Below are positions 46,623 to 53,954 of a stretch of 64,000 bases of DNA, piece after piece; within the stretch, counting starts at the first letter, position 1; the number at the start of each line of letters is the position of its first letter. This stretch comes from Polyangium jinanense. GTDB lineage: Bacteria > Myxococcota > Polyangia > Polyangiales > Polyangiaceae. Both the position numbers and the translations under genes were made by a program. Location of the stretch: positions 248,001 to 312,000 of the forward strand of contig NZ_JAGTJJ010000004.1 in assembly GCF_028435365.1 (NCBI RefSeq). Reading direction: 5' to 3'. The notes below the pieces were generated by a model. It worked only from the letters and a program-made list of their open reading frames with translations, did no database searches and was not told the origin of the DNA.

Positions 46623-47378
46623 CTACCGCGGCCATCCGGGCAACCAATACTCGCAGGATCCCTTGCCGCGCGTCAGCGGAATAGATTTGGGCCACTCTTT
46701 CTCCCCTCTACACTTGTCGAAGCACATCTTGCATCTCGTTTCTCCAATGACGCTACCCGGTCTGTCCGCCAGGGGCTTGTTCAGGCAGGCGTTCAGGTGC
46801 TCTTGACACGGGTCGTCGTCATCCGGATCGTCCCTCTTTCGAACCGTCTCCACAATATCCGCCTTGCTGACCTCCAGCGAAGCGGCACACACGATGATGA
46901 CGGCGGGGCCCACTTCGATGATGAGGTCGGCGAGGGCGACCGCCACGACCACGAGCACCCCGGGGTGCCCGACGAGCCCACCCTCGGCCGGCGTCTGCCC
47001 GTTCGCAGGTGCGGGCGATGCGGGCAGGCGCAGCTTGCGCAGCCGGAGCAGATCCTCCGGGACCGTCATGGCGCGCAGCGCGATCCGCATGCATCCCGCG
47101 AGATCCGCGTGGGGCACGCCCTTCGACACCACATCGACCACGCGGCCCTCTTCGTCGACCCTCACCGCGACGTCGAACACGTAGTACCCCCGGGGAAGGT
47201 CGCCACCGAACTCATCGACGCACTCTCGCAGGCGCTCCGCGGTGGCGTCCGGCACGCGCGGGCCCTCGCTCGCTTCCGGGTATCTGATCTTGGCCCCGCA
47301 GCCGAGCGGCACGAGCGCTGTCGTCGCGCAGCCGAGGAGCCCAAGGGAGAGGAGGGTTCGCACACGCCGGGACGTCAT
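46623..47378 (-). CDS. Lipoprotein-like polymorphic toxin candidate A
   Basis: 251 residues from the ATG at 47378, which the promoter geometry and the paralogue support. Signal region with Cys17 (LLGC) or Cys27 (PLGC) as possible lipidation site; a shared domain (residues ~42-115, RVPDATAERLRECVDEFGG ... VDEEGRVVDV) that resembles TonB-C/AgmX-type C-terminal domains; a hydrophobic hairpin (~138-168); then a variable C-terminus with eight cysteines (DPCQEHLNAC, CKMCFDKC, SCEYW). N-terminal ~185 residues nearly match the gene at 48475; the C-termini do not. Followed by a putative immunity gene. Toxicity is inferred from architecture. Confidence 0.7.
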   Translation of the reverse strand: MTSRRVRTLLSLGLLGCATTALVPLGCGAKIRYPEASEGPRVPDATAERLRECVDEFGGDLPRGYYVFDVAVRVDEEGRVVDVVSKGVPHADLAGCMRIALRAMTVPEDLLRLRKLRLPASPAPANGQTPAEGGLVGHPGVLVVVAVALADLIIEVGPAVIIVCAASLEVSKADIVETVRKRDDPDDDDPCQEHLNACLNKPLADRPGSVIGETRCKMCFDKCRGEKEWPKSIPLTRGKGSCEYWLPGWPR

Positions 47379-47384
47379 TGCCGG

Positions 47385-47414
47385 AATGTGACCAAGAACC
47401 CCAGTTTCTGTCAA
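47385..47414 (-). promoter_or_regulatory. Promoter TTGACA-N18-CACATT for toxin-like gene A
   Basis: On the minus strand: -35 TTGACA (47414-47409), 18-base spacer, weak -10 CACATT (47390-47385), six bases to the ATG at 47378. Confidence 0.45.
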
Positions 47415-47559
47415 TGCGTCGAGTATCCACCCCCACAGTGCGTGCGCCCCCGCAGCGAGCGAAGCTGAGGGTGCGCGTATGCGGGGAGGGTATGCGGGAG
47501 GGGGGAACTCGCCCAGCACAGGCACGAACGCGTATCAACGCGTAACGAGCCGGACGCGT

Positions 47560-47684
47560 GGCGCCTTCAGAAGCTCAGCCTTCGCCCGTGCCAGGCCCGG
47601 ACGCCGCGCCTTCGGGCGCCTCCTCGCTGTCCGCCTTGTCCTTGCTGGGCTTCGTGCTCTCCCATTCGCGGATGGGCCGCAGCA
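47560..47684 (-). repeat. Donor copy of the 124-bp direct repeat
   Basis: 3' end of the gene at 47575-48333 plus 15 bases beyond its stop; near-identical to 45132-45255, about 2.4 kb away in the same orientation. Confidence 0.75.
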
Positions 47685-48333
47685 ATGCGTCGGCGCGCGC
47701 GGCCGTCTCGGGCTTGCCGCGCTTGACCGTGCCTGCCACCTGGATCACGTACGCGCGAATCGAATCGAGCAGCGTGTCCTTGCTCTCGCGTACCTCCGGC
47801 GCCTCCTCCGGGACGTCCGTCGTACCGATGACGGCTCCATATACGGCCTGCATCTGCTTGAGCAGCCCGAGGACCGGCGCCGCGCCAATGGCGTCGATCT
47901 GTGTTCCGAGCCCCTCGCGGTCAATGGTCGCAAGCTTGGTCTCGACCGCCGCCCACTCCTCTTTCACCTTCAGGTTCACGAACCTCCGGCCATCGGCGAA
48001 GACGCGATCCATGAGGACCTGCGCGTCCTCCCCCTGCGGCAAGAACTCCGCGAGCGAGGCCCACGCCGCGCAGATATCGTGGAAGGCGCCGCCGACCTTG
48101 TCCACGCGGCGATCCGCTTCCTTGACCGTGACGAGGCCGCCGGGGGTCTTCGCGACGGCCTGATGGACGACGATGCGATCCGCGACGATCTGAGCGACGG
48201 CCTCCGTCACGCTCGCAGGAAGGTCGTTGTACTTGGATGCGGCCGATTCGACGGCGCTCGCGAGAGCGATGGCGCCATTCGAATCAACACGGGGGAGCTG
48301 GACGAGATCAACGGGAGTGAATGTACGGGACAT
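47575..48333 (-). CDS. Helical protein of the accessory island, unknown function
   Basis: 252 residues, ATG. Predicted mostly helical, no signal peptide or membrane helix, with a low-complexity acidic tail (KDKADSEEAPEGAA). Begins MSRTFTPVDLVQLPRVDS. No known motif. A truncated copy of its 3' end lies 2.4 kb away, so this gene took part in local rearrangement. It heads the minus-strand run of the island and is divergent from toxin-like gene B; a structural or adaptor role is possible but unsupported. Confidence 0.7.
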   Translation of the reverse strand: MSRTFTPVDLVQLPRVDSNGAIALASAVESAASKYNDLPASVTEAVAQIVADRIVVHQAVAKTPGGLVTVKEADRRVDKVGGAFHDICAAWASLAEFLPQGEDAQVLMDRVFADGRRFVNLKVKEEWAAVETKLATIDREGLGTQIDAIGAAPVLGLLKQMQAVYGAVIGTTDVPEEAPEVRESKDTLLDSIRAYVIQVAGTVKRGKPETAARADALLRPIREWESTKPSKDKADSEEAPEGAASGPGTGEG

Positions 48334-48342
48334 AGGTGCCGC

Positions 48343-48372
48343 AGCGTACGAGCCCCGGGCGGCCCATGTCCA
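48343..48372 (-). promoter_or_regulatory. Promoter TGGACA-N18-TACGCT
   Basis: On the minus strand: -35 TGGACA (48372-48367), 18-base spacer, -10 TACGCT (48348-48343), nine bases to the ATG at 48333. Confidence 0.4.
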
Positions 48373-48439
48373 GCCGTTTCAGACCGGCGGCTCCTCGTTG
48401 TTTGATGCCCGTCGGACGTGAGGGTAGACACGCGCCACG

Positions 48440-48468
48440 TTGACAGAATCCGACATGTCTGATCGCCT
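48440..48468 (+). promoter_or_regulatory. Promoter TTGACA-N17-TCGCCT for toxin-like gene B
   Basis: Perfect -35 TTGACA (48440-48445), 17-base spacer, weak -10 TCGCCT (48463-48468), six bases to the GTG at 48475, the start expected from the paralogue. Confidence 0.45.
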
Positions 48469-48474
48469 TTGGTG

Positions 48475-49192
48475 GTGACGCCTCCACGCCTGCGTAACCT
48501 GCTCTCGTTTGGGCTCCTCAGTTGCGCAACGGCGGCGCTCGTGCCGCTCGGCTGCGGGGCCACGGTCAGACCACTGGCGCAGCAGGACGACCGCCCGCGT
48601 GTGCCGGACGCCACCGCGGAGCGCCTGCGTGAATGCGTCGATGAGTTCGGTGGCGACCTTCGCGGGGGGGTACTACACGTTCGACGTCGCGGTGAAGGTC
48701 GATGAAGAGGGCCGCGTAGTCGATGTGGAGGCGAAGGGCGTGCCCCACGCGGATCTCGCAGGGTGCACGCGGATCGCGCTGCGAGGCATGACCGTCCCGG
48801 AGGACCTGCTCAGGCTGCGCAAGCTGCGCCTGTCCGCGTCGCCCGCTCCTGCGAACGGCCAGACGCCGGCCGAGCGTGGGCTCGCCGGGCACCCCGCGGT
48901 GCTCGTGGTCGTTGCGGTCGCCCTCGCCGACCTCGTCATCGAAGTGGGTCCCATCCTCATCGTGGTGGCCGCGTCGGTGGAGATCGGGAAGGGTGATATC
49001 GCGGAGGTGGCTCGGAAGAGGCCCAAGCCGAACTTGAACCGCTGCCTCGACGCTGCCGCGGGGGGCGGTGCGCTGTGGGACGAGTTCTGCCGAGCGATCC
49101 CCGACGACATCGATCGTGCGGTATGTTGGAGCGAAGTGAATGAGAGCGAGCAGCACAAGCGCGGCTGGTGCAGGAAGAAATTCGGAAAATGA
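48475..49192 (+). pseudogene. Lipoprotein-like polymorphic toxin candidate B, frameshifted at a G7 run
   Basis: Same N-terminal half as the gene at 46623-47378: signal region with two possible lipidation cysteines, RVPDATAERLRECVDEFGG domain, hydrophobic hairpin. After that the C-terminus is unrelated, with four cysteines (NRCLDAAAGGG, EFCRAIPDD, AVCWSEV, RGWCRKKFGK). A run of seven G at 48664-48670 shifts the frame: six G would continue exactly into the YYTFDVAVKVDEEGR frame as in the paralogue. So the gene is broken, phase-variable, or the base is a sequencing error. It shares ATGA with the next gene, the putative immunity protein. Confidence 0.75.
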
Positions 49193-50124
49193 TAGTATCC
49201 AAGCCTGAAAATACCACCTCAAAAACCAAACGAACACGCTGGATGGCCGAGCGCCGCCTCGAGCGACGTGATGCCGTCGGAGGCATCGTCGTGGTCCGCG
49301 TCGGTTTTCCTGAATGGCCCCCTGGCGCCGAGGAGTGGAGATGCCCCTTCAGGATCTTGGGATTGGGTGATGACTCGATCCAGCTTGCTCGCAGCGTCGA
49401 CTCGATAGCCGCCATCCAAAATGCCATACGGGGCATTTACCGGAAGCTCGTGCAGAGCGGTGTTCCGCTTCGACGGGAGGGGTTTGATGACGATGACGAA
49501 AATGACACTGGGTTTTCCCTGGAAGCGGACAGAGGTTGGGGCCTCGCGTTTACACAACGTATCGAACAGATGATCCTCGACGAAGAGGCGAAGCTCCCCG
49601 GGCCCACGCGCGAGCGCCAGAAGCGGAAGGCTCGCCGCAAGGCGCCGGCGAAGCCGCGAATGAGAACCATATCCGACGCCGAACGACCACGCTGGATAGC
49701 CGAGCGCAAACTTGTGCGATGTGATACCGTCGGTAGCATCATCATGGTCCGGCTCAGTTATCCTGAATCATACGCTGACGAGAATGTGTGGAAATGTGCA
49801 TTTACATTCGAGGGACTGGACGACGATTTGATTTACTTTAGCCACGGCGACGATTCGATGGGGGCGCTCCAAAAGGCCTTGAGGGGCATTCGTTCCAAGC
49901 TCGTGCAGAGCGGAGTTCCGCTTCGATGGGCGTTGTCGGGGCTCGAGGAGAATGACATTGGATTTTCCATGGAAGCGGACAGAGGTCATGGCCTCGCGTT
50001 TACGCGCCGTATCGAGCAAATGATCCTCGACGAAGAAGAAAAGTACCTCCAGCGCTCCATGCGCGAGCGCCAGGAGCACCGCGAGGCCCGCCGCAAGGCG
50101 CGGGCGAAGCCGCAACCGAAATGA
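49189..50124 (+). CDS. Tandem DUF6968-like protein, putative immunity to B
   Basis: 311 residues, ATG in the toxin-like stop (ATGA, 49189-49192). Two homologous halves (about residues 16-150 and 168-311), each with a W-x-AER-x-L start, a GLxDDxI centre, an IR-x-KLVQSGVPLR motif, ADRGxGLAFTxRIEQMILDEE and a basic tail with ARRKA. Each half resembles the DUF6968 family; I am fairly but not fully sure of the name. A two-domain fusion of this kind may be a double immunity protein. Cytoplasmic, no signal. Confidence 0.7.
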   Translation: MIVSKPENTTSKTKRTRWMAERRLERRDAVGGIVVVRVGFPEWPPGAEEWRCPFRILGLGDDSIQLARSVDSIAAIQNAIRGIYRKLVQSGVPLRREGFDDDDENDTGFSLEADRGWGLAFTQRIEQMILDEEAKLPGPTRERQKRKARRKAPAKPRMRTISDAERPRWIAERKLVRCDTVGSIIMVRLSYPESYADENVWKCAFTFEGLDDDLIYFSHGDDSMGALQKALRGIRSKLVQSGVPLRWALSGLEENDIGFSMEADRGHGLAFTRRIEQMILDEEEKYLQRSMRERQEHREARRKARAKPQPK

Positions 50125-50145
50125 CGCACGACGGAGCACGGCCTT

Positions 50146-51156
50146 TCAGACCGGCGGCTCCTCGTTGTTCTCCCGCGCCGCCCGATCCCCGAGCTCCAGG
50201 AGGAACGACCCCGGCAGCGTCGAATTGATCTCGCGGCCCCGCCACCGCTCCTCGCTATGGCCCGGCGGCGGCAAGAGGCGCGCGATCGCCGTGGAAATCA
50301 CCCCGAACAGCCGCGGCGCCAGGCCATGCAGCACCGGCAAGATCCGCCCCACGAGCCCGAGGTGCACCTCCCTTTGCCCTTCCCGCGCCGCGCGCACGAT
50401 ACGCTCGGCCGCGATCTTCCCATCAATCGAGAACAGCGGCAGCGACGACAGCACGCTGAACCAGGCGAACTCCTCCCTTTGCCGCCCGAGGAACTCCGCA
50501 TTGTAGAACGAGCCCGTCCGCATCGGACCCGGCACCACCGTCGTCACCTTCGTCCCGCGCGCGCGGAGCTCGGCGGCGAGCGCCTCCGAAAAACCCACCA
50601 TCGCGAATTTCGAGGCCGTGTAGCCGATCATGTGCGGCAGCGGCACGCGGCCGCCGACCGAGGTCACGTTCACGATCCGCGCGTCCGGCCCGAGGTGCGG
50701 GAGCGCCGCGAACGTCATGTGCGCCGCGCTCCAGAAATTCGAGCGCATCGCTTCATCGAGCTTCGCCGCGTCGATCATGTCGAGCGGGGCCACCTGGATC
50801 ACGCCCGCATTGTTCACGAGCACGTCGATCCGCCCGAACCGCGAAACCACGCTGTCGACGAACGCGGCCGCTTCGGCCGGATCCCCGAGGTCCCGCGCCT
50901 CGCCGAGCACGTCCGCTCCGTGCCGGCTGAGCAAAAGCTTCGTCGCGCGGTCCACGGCGTCCCCATCTCGCCCGCAAATGGCCACGCGCGCCCCCTGCCG
51001 GACGAGCTCCTCGGCCATGAGCAGCCCGAGCCCCCGCGACCCGCCGGTCACGACCGCGACCTTGCCTCGCAGGCTAATGGCGCGCGCCCGACGAGCGAGC
51101 CAGCCGAACGACAAACCCAGCACCGCCAATCCGGCCAGCGCGGTACCCCCCGACAT
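50146..51156 (-). CDS. Short-chain dehydrogenase/reductase
   Basis: 336 residues from the ATG at 51156. N-terminal hydrophobic helix (about 3-22) may anchor it to the membrane. Rossmann motif VTGGSRGLG, NAG motif NNAGVI, and the active site Ser/Tyr/Lys in VTSVGG ... YTASKFA. The C-terminal ~100 residues exceed the classical SDR length and include a hydrophobic region. Substrate unknown. A GTG further upstream (51180) is possible. Confidence 0.88.
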   Translation of the reverse strand: MSGGTALAGLAVLGLSFGWLARRARAISLRGKVAVVTGGSRGLGLLMAEELVRQGARVAICGRDGDAVDRATKLLLSRHGADVLGEARDLGDPAEAAAFVDSVVSRFGRIDVLVNNAGVIQVAPLDMIDAAKLDEAMRSNFWSAAHMTFAALPHLGPDARIVNVTSVGGRVPLPHMIGYTASKFAMVGFSEALAAELRARGTKVTTVVPGPMRTGSFYNAEFLGRQREEFAWFSVLSSLPLFSIDGKIAAERIVRAAREGQREVHLGLVGRILPVLHGLAPRLFGVISTAIARLLPPPGHSEERWRGREINSTLPGSFLLELGDRAARENNEEPPV

Positions 51157-51257
51157 GCGCCCGTGTAGAAATCGCGCCACGGCTCCCTCCCTGGCTTTCG
51201 AGGGGCAAACCGCGTACCACGACGAACAGGCGACCGGGCCCGACGTCCAGCAGAATG

Positions 51258-52784
51258 TTATAGTTGAAAAAACTGCCGGATCTTGGCAAGCAGCGCCGAG
51301 CTCTTCGCGTCGGCCTCGGCCCGCGAGCTCCTCGATGCGCGCGCGGAAAGGTTCTCTTCCAGGGCGATCTGGCGATCGACGAGGGCGCGCGTGATCTGCT
51401 CGAGGAGGCGGGGATCCGCGGCGAGCACCTCCTGGAAGGCGCCTTTGCTCACCTCGACGAGCTCGCAGTCCGTCGTCGCTTTCACCGTGGCGGCGCGCTT
51501 CTCGCCCGTCATGAGCGACATTTCCCCGAAGAATTGCCCGGGGCCGAGACGGGCCACCTCGGCGACGCTCCCGCCCTCGCCGCGGCCCACGATCACCGCG
51601 AGCTCGCCCTTCTGCACGATGAAGAGCTCGCTGCCCATCTCGCCCTGCCGGATGACCGCCTCGCCGGGCATGAAATGGCACGTGCGCGAGAGCGCCGCGA
51701 GCCGCTCCAGCGATGCCTCGGGCAGCGGCTCGAGGAAATGAACCGCCCCGAGCGCCGCCATTCGCCGCGTCGCGTCCTGCTTCGTCTCCTCCGCGCGCGA
51801 CTCCGCCGTCACCGCGTGCGTGTGCACCGTCCGCATCGGGTACGGAATCGAGATGCCGGCGCGCTTGAACGCGTACCAGATCCGGTGCCGGACCATGGAG
51901 TCGATCCGATCGCGCAGCGCGAAATCCTCGATGAAGTAGTTGACCACGTACTGGATGCCGCTGTCGGCGAAGTCGCGCGTCTGCGCCGTGGGCGCCGGTT
52001 GCGTGAGGATGCCGGGGACTTCATGCACCGCTTCGAGCAAGGCCTCCTCGACGCGGCGCGGGGAAACCTCGTAAGGCGCCTGCACCGTCACCGTGCGTCG
52101 CGCGATGTTCGTCGGCTTCGTGAAATTGCGGATCGTCGTCTTCGCGAGCACGCCGTTCGGGATGACGAGCTCGACCTGCTCCAGCGTTAGCACCGTCGTC
52201 GCGCGCCAGTTGATCTCGACCACCCGGCCGATGAGCTTCGGATCGCCGTCGATCCCGATCCAATCGCCGACCTCGAACGGCGTCTGCGCCTGGATCGCGA
52301 GCCCGGCGAAGAGGTTGCCCAGGGTCTCCTGCAAGGACAAGCCGATCACGGCCGTGAGCAGGGCGGACGTCGTGAGCAAGGAGCCGGGCTCGACGCCCAC
52401 TTCGCGGAGGACGATCGCGACCGCCCCGAGGAAGACGAGCCCCTGCACGATGTCGCGGATGATCCGCGGCAGCGGCTTCGACAGCCGCGCACTGACGACC
52501 ACGTCGACGACCAGCACGAAGATCGCGCGGGCCAGCGACATGAGCAGGAAAAACAGGCCGAGGACCTCGAGCCCGCGGTTGATCTTTCCTTCCGGCAGAG
52601 GCAGCCGGACGAGCACGGTCAAGGCGTGCAGCCCGAGCAGGACGAGCGGCGTGCGCAGCGTGGCTTTTCGCTCGGCGCGCGGCAGGGCGAGCGCGCAGAG
52701 CAGGAGCACCGCCGCGCCGATGCCAATGCCGATCGCGCCCGCGCCGAGGGTTTGCAGGATATGCTGTGGGGGTTCGGTGCTCAT
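51258..52784 (-). CDS. MscS mechanosensitive channel with C-terminal cyclic-nucleotide-binding domain
   Basis: 508 residues from the ATG at 52784 (a TTG lies three codons upstream). Four or so membrane helices in the first ~160 residues, the MscS pore and beta domain (SALLTAVIGLSLQETLGNLFAG; PFEVGDWIGIDG; VIPNGVLAKTTIRNFT), a C-terminal MscS domain, then a cNMP-binding domain (about 365-480: VIRQGEMGSELFIV, GPGQFFGEMSL, GEKRAATVKA). Channels with this fusion (cyclic-nucleotide-gated MscS) are known; osmotic or signalling role inferred. Confidence 0.92.
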   Translation of the reverse strand: MSTEPPQHILQTLGAGAIGIGIGAAVLLLCALALPRAERKATLRTPLVLLGLHALTVLVRLPLPEGKINRGLEVLGLFFLLMSLARAIFVLVVDVVVSARLSKPLPRIIRDIVQGLVFLGAVAIVLREVGVEPGSLLTTSALLTAVIGLSLQETLGNLFAGLAIQAQTPFEVGDWIGIDGDPKLIGRVVEINWRATTVLTLEQVELVIPNGVLAKTTIRNFTKPTNIARRTVTVQAPYEVSPRRVEEALLEAVHEVPGILTQPAPTAQTRDFADSGIQYVVNYFIEDFALRDRIDSMVRHRIWYAFKRAGISIPYPMRTVHTHAVTAESRAEETKQDATRRMAALGAVHFLEPLPEASLERLAALSRTCHFMPGEAVIRQGEMGSELFIVQKGELAVIVGRGEGGSVAEVARLGPGQFFGEMSLMTGEKRAATVKATTDCELVEVSKGAFQEVLAADPRLLEQITRALVDRQIALEENLSARASRSSRAEADAKSSALLAKIRQFFQL

Positions 52785-52816
52785 GGCTTGCAAGAAAGTT
52801 CAGGTTGACGGCGCCC

Positions 52817-53329
52817 TCAGGGGCAGCCCTGGCCCGCGCCGTCGCAATCGTTGAAACAGGACTGGCAAACGAGGCAGCTCGCGGTCTCGTTGTAGAGCGC
52901 GATCCCGTCGGGGAACGTATCCAGGCACTTGTCGAAGCAGATCTGGTCCTGGCAGCTCGGGAGGCAATTCAGGAGACCCTCACACGACGGGGTCGCGAGG
53001 CACTTCGTCCAGAGCCCGTTGCAGATCGAGTTCGTCCCGCACTCGATACAGAACGGGCAATCGCCCTGGTTGTCACAGCTCATGGGGCCGGTCGCGGAGC
53101 TGCTCACGACGCTCGGGCCGGAGCCAGGACCAGGGCCCGGGCCGACGCTCGACACCATGGGGCCGGGACCCACGCTCGTAATGGGCCCCGGGCCGTCGGA
53201 CGAGGACTGGCTCGTCCCGCCGGCACCGCCCGCTCCCTCGCCAGGCGTGTCCACGACGACCTTGGCGCCACAACCCGCGGCGAACGCGAGCCCGAGGGCG
53301 ACCATCGAAAGAGCGACGGCTTGCTTCAT
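52817..53329 (-). CDS. Cys-rich lipoprotein
   Basis: 170 residues. Lipobox AFAAGC (Cys20), then a Gly/Ser/Pro linker of GPGPG-type repeats (about 35-80) and a C-terminal domain with 14-15 cysteines, including CPFCIECG and CLVCQSCFNDC. The paired CxxC clusters suggest disulfides or metal. No family recognised. The ATG is seven bases after a TATGCT box. It lies head-to-head with the DnaJ-like mini-protein. Confidence 0.75.
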   Translation of the reverse strand: MKQAVALSMVALGLAFAAGCGAKVVVDTPGEGAGGAGGTSQSSSDGPGPITSVGPGPMVSSVGPGPGPGSGPSVVSSSATGPMSCDNQGDCPFCIECGTNSICNGLWTKCLATPSCEGLLNCLPSCQDQICFDKCLDTFPDGIALYNETASCLVCQSCFNDCDGAGQGCP

Positions 53330-53336
53330 CGCGCGC

Positions 53337-53342
53337 AGCATA
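53337..53342 (-). promoter_or_regulatory. -10-like box TATGCT, 7 bases before the start codon
   Basis: TATGCT on the minus strand then seven bases to the ATG at 53329; no Shine-Dalgarno, no strong -35. Confidence 0.35.
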
Positions 53343-53403
53343 CATCCACTCCGCCGGGAGCCAGCAGGATCTTTCTTCCCCTGGGCCCCGGTTCGAGGCA
53401 TGA

Positions 53404-53922
53404 ATGGGGGCGATGGGCGAGGCCCTCTCCCGCGTCCTGGATCCTGCCGCGCTCGACGCCTGCGACAAGCCACGCGGGCGGCTCGTGATCGAGGTGCCCC
53501 GCGGCTGGGCGGGCGCCGTGATCGAGGTCGTGATCCCCGCGCGCGTCGCCTGCGCCCGCTGCGACGGCGGCGGCTGCGACGGGTGCGGCCGGCGTGGCGG
53601 CCATCGTGTCCCGGGAGATCCGACGACACGCCGCGTGCGCGTGCGCTTGCCGAGCGAGCTCGAGAGCGGCGTCGTGCTGCGGATCCTGCGGCCCTTCGGC
53701 GAAGACGGCGCGGGGATCGCGCAGCTCCACCTCGAAGCGCGCGCGGGCGCCGCCGCGAGCGAGGGCGTCACGTGGTGCGAGCCCGCCATGACGGACGCGC
53801 CGCGCATCGAGCCAGCCGCGCCGCGTGCCAGCGCTTCGCCGCTCGACACCTGGAGGGCCGCGACGTACGCGACGATCGCCGTCGCGCTCGCCGCGCTCGT
53901 CGCGTTCGCCGTCGGCCGCTGA
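53404..53922 (+). CDS. Small DnaJ-like zinc-finger protein with C-terminal membrane anchor
   Basis: 172 residues. Lacks a J-domain but has a mini DnaJ zinc finger (CARCDGGGCDGCGRRGG, residues ~50-66) preceded by a strand-rich region and followed by VRVRLPSELESGVVLRILRPFGEDG, as in the substrate-binding part of DnaJ. A hydrophobic helix (about 152-170) at the very end suggests tail anchoring. The ATG at 53404 is used; ATG 53413 is possible. Function unclear, perhaps a membrane chaperone adaptor. Confidence 0.7.
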   Translation: MGAMGEALSRVLDPAALDACDKPRGRLVIEVPRGWAGAVIEVVIPARVACARCDGGGCDGCGRRGGHRVPGDPTTRRVRVRLPSELESGVVLRILRPFGEDGAGIAQLHLEARAGAAASEGVTWCEPAMTDAPRIEPAAPRASASPLDTWRAATYATIAVALAALVAFAVGR

Positions 53923-53948
53923 CATCCGCGCCGAGCGGCGTGTACGAT
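53919..53948 (+). promoter_or_regulatory. Promoter CTGACA-N18-TACGAT
   Basis: -35 CTGACA (53919-53924, overlapping the previous stop), 18-base spacer, -10 TACGAT (53943-53948), six bases to the ATG at 53955. Confidence 0.55.
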
Positions 53949-53954
53949 GCCGCC

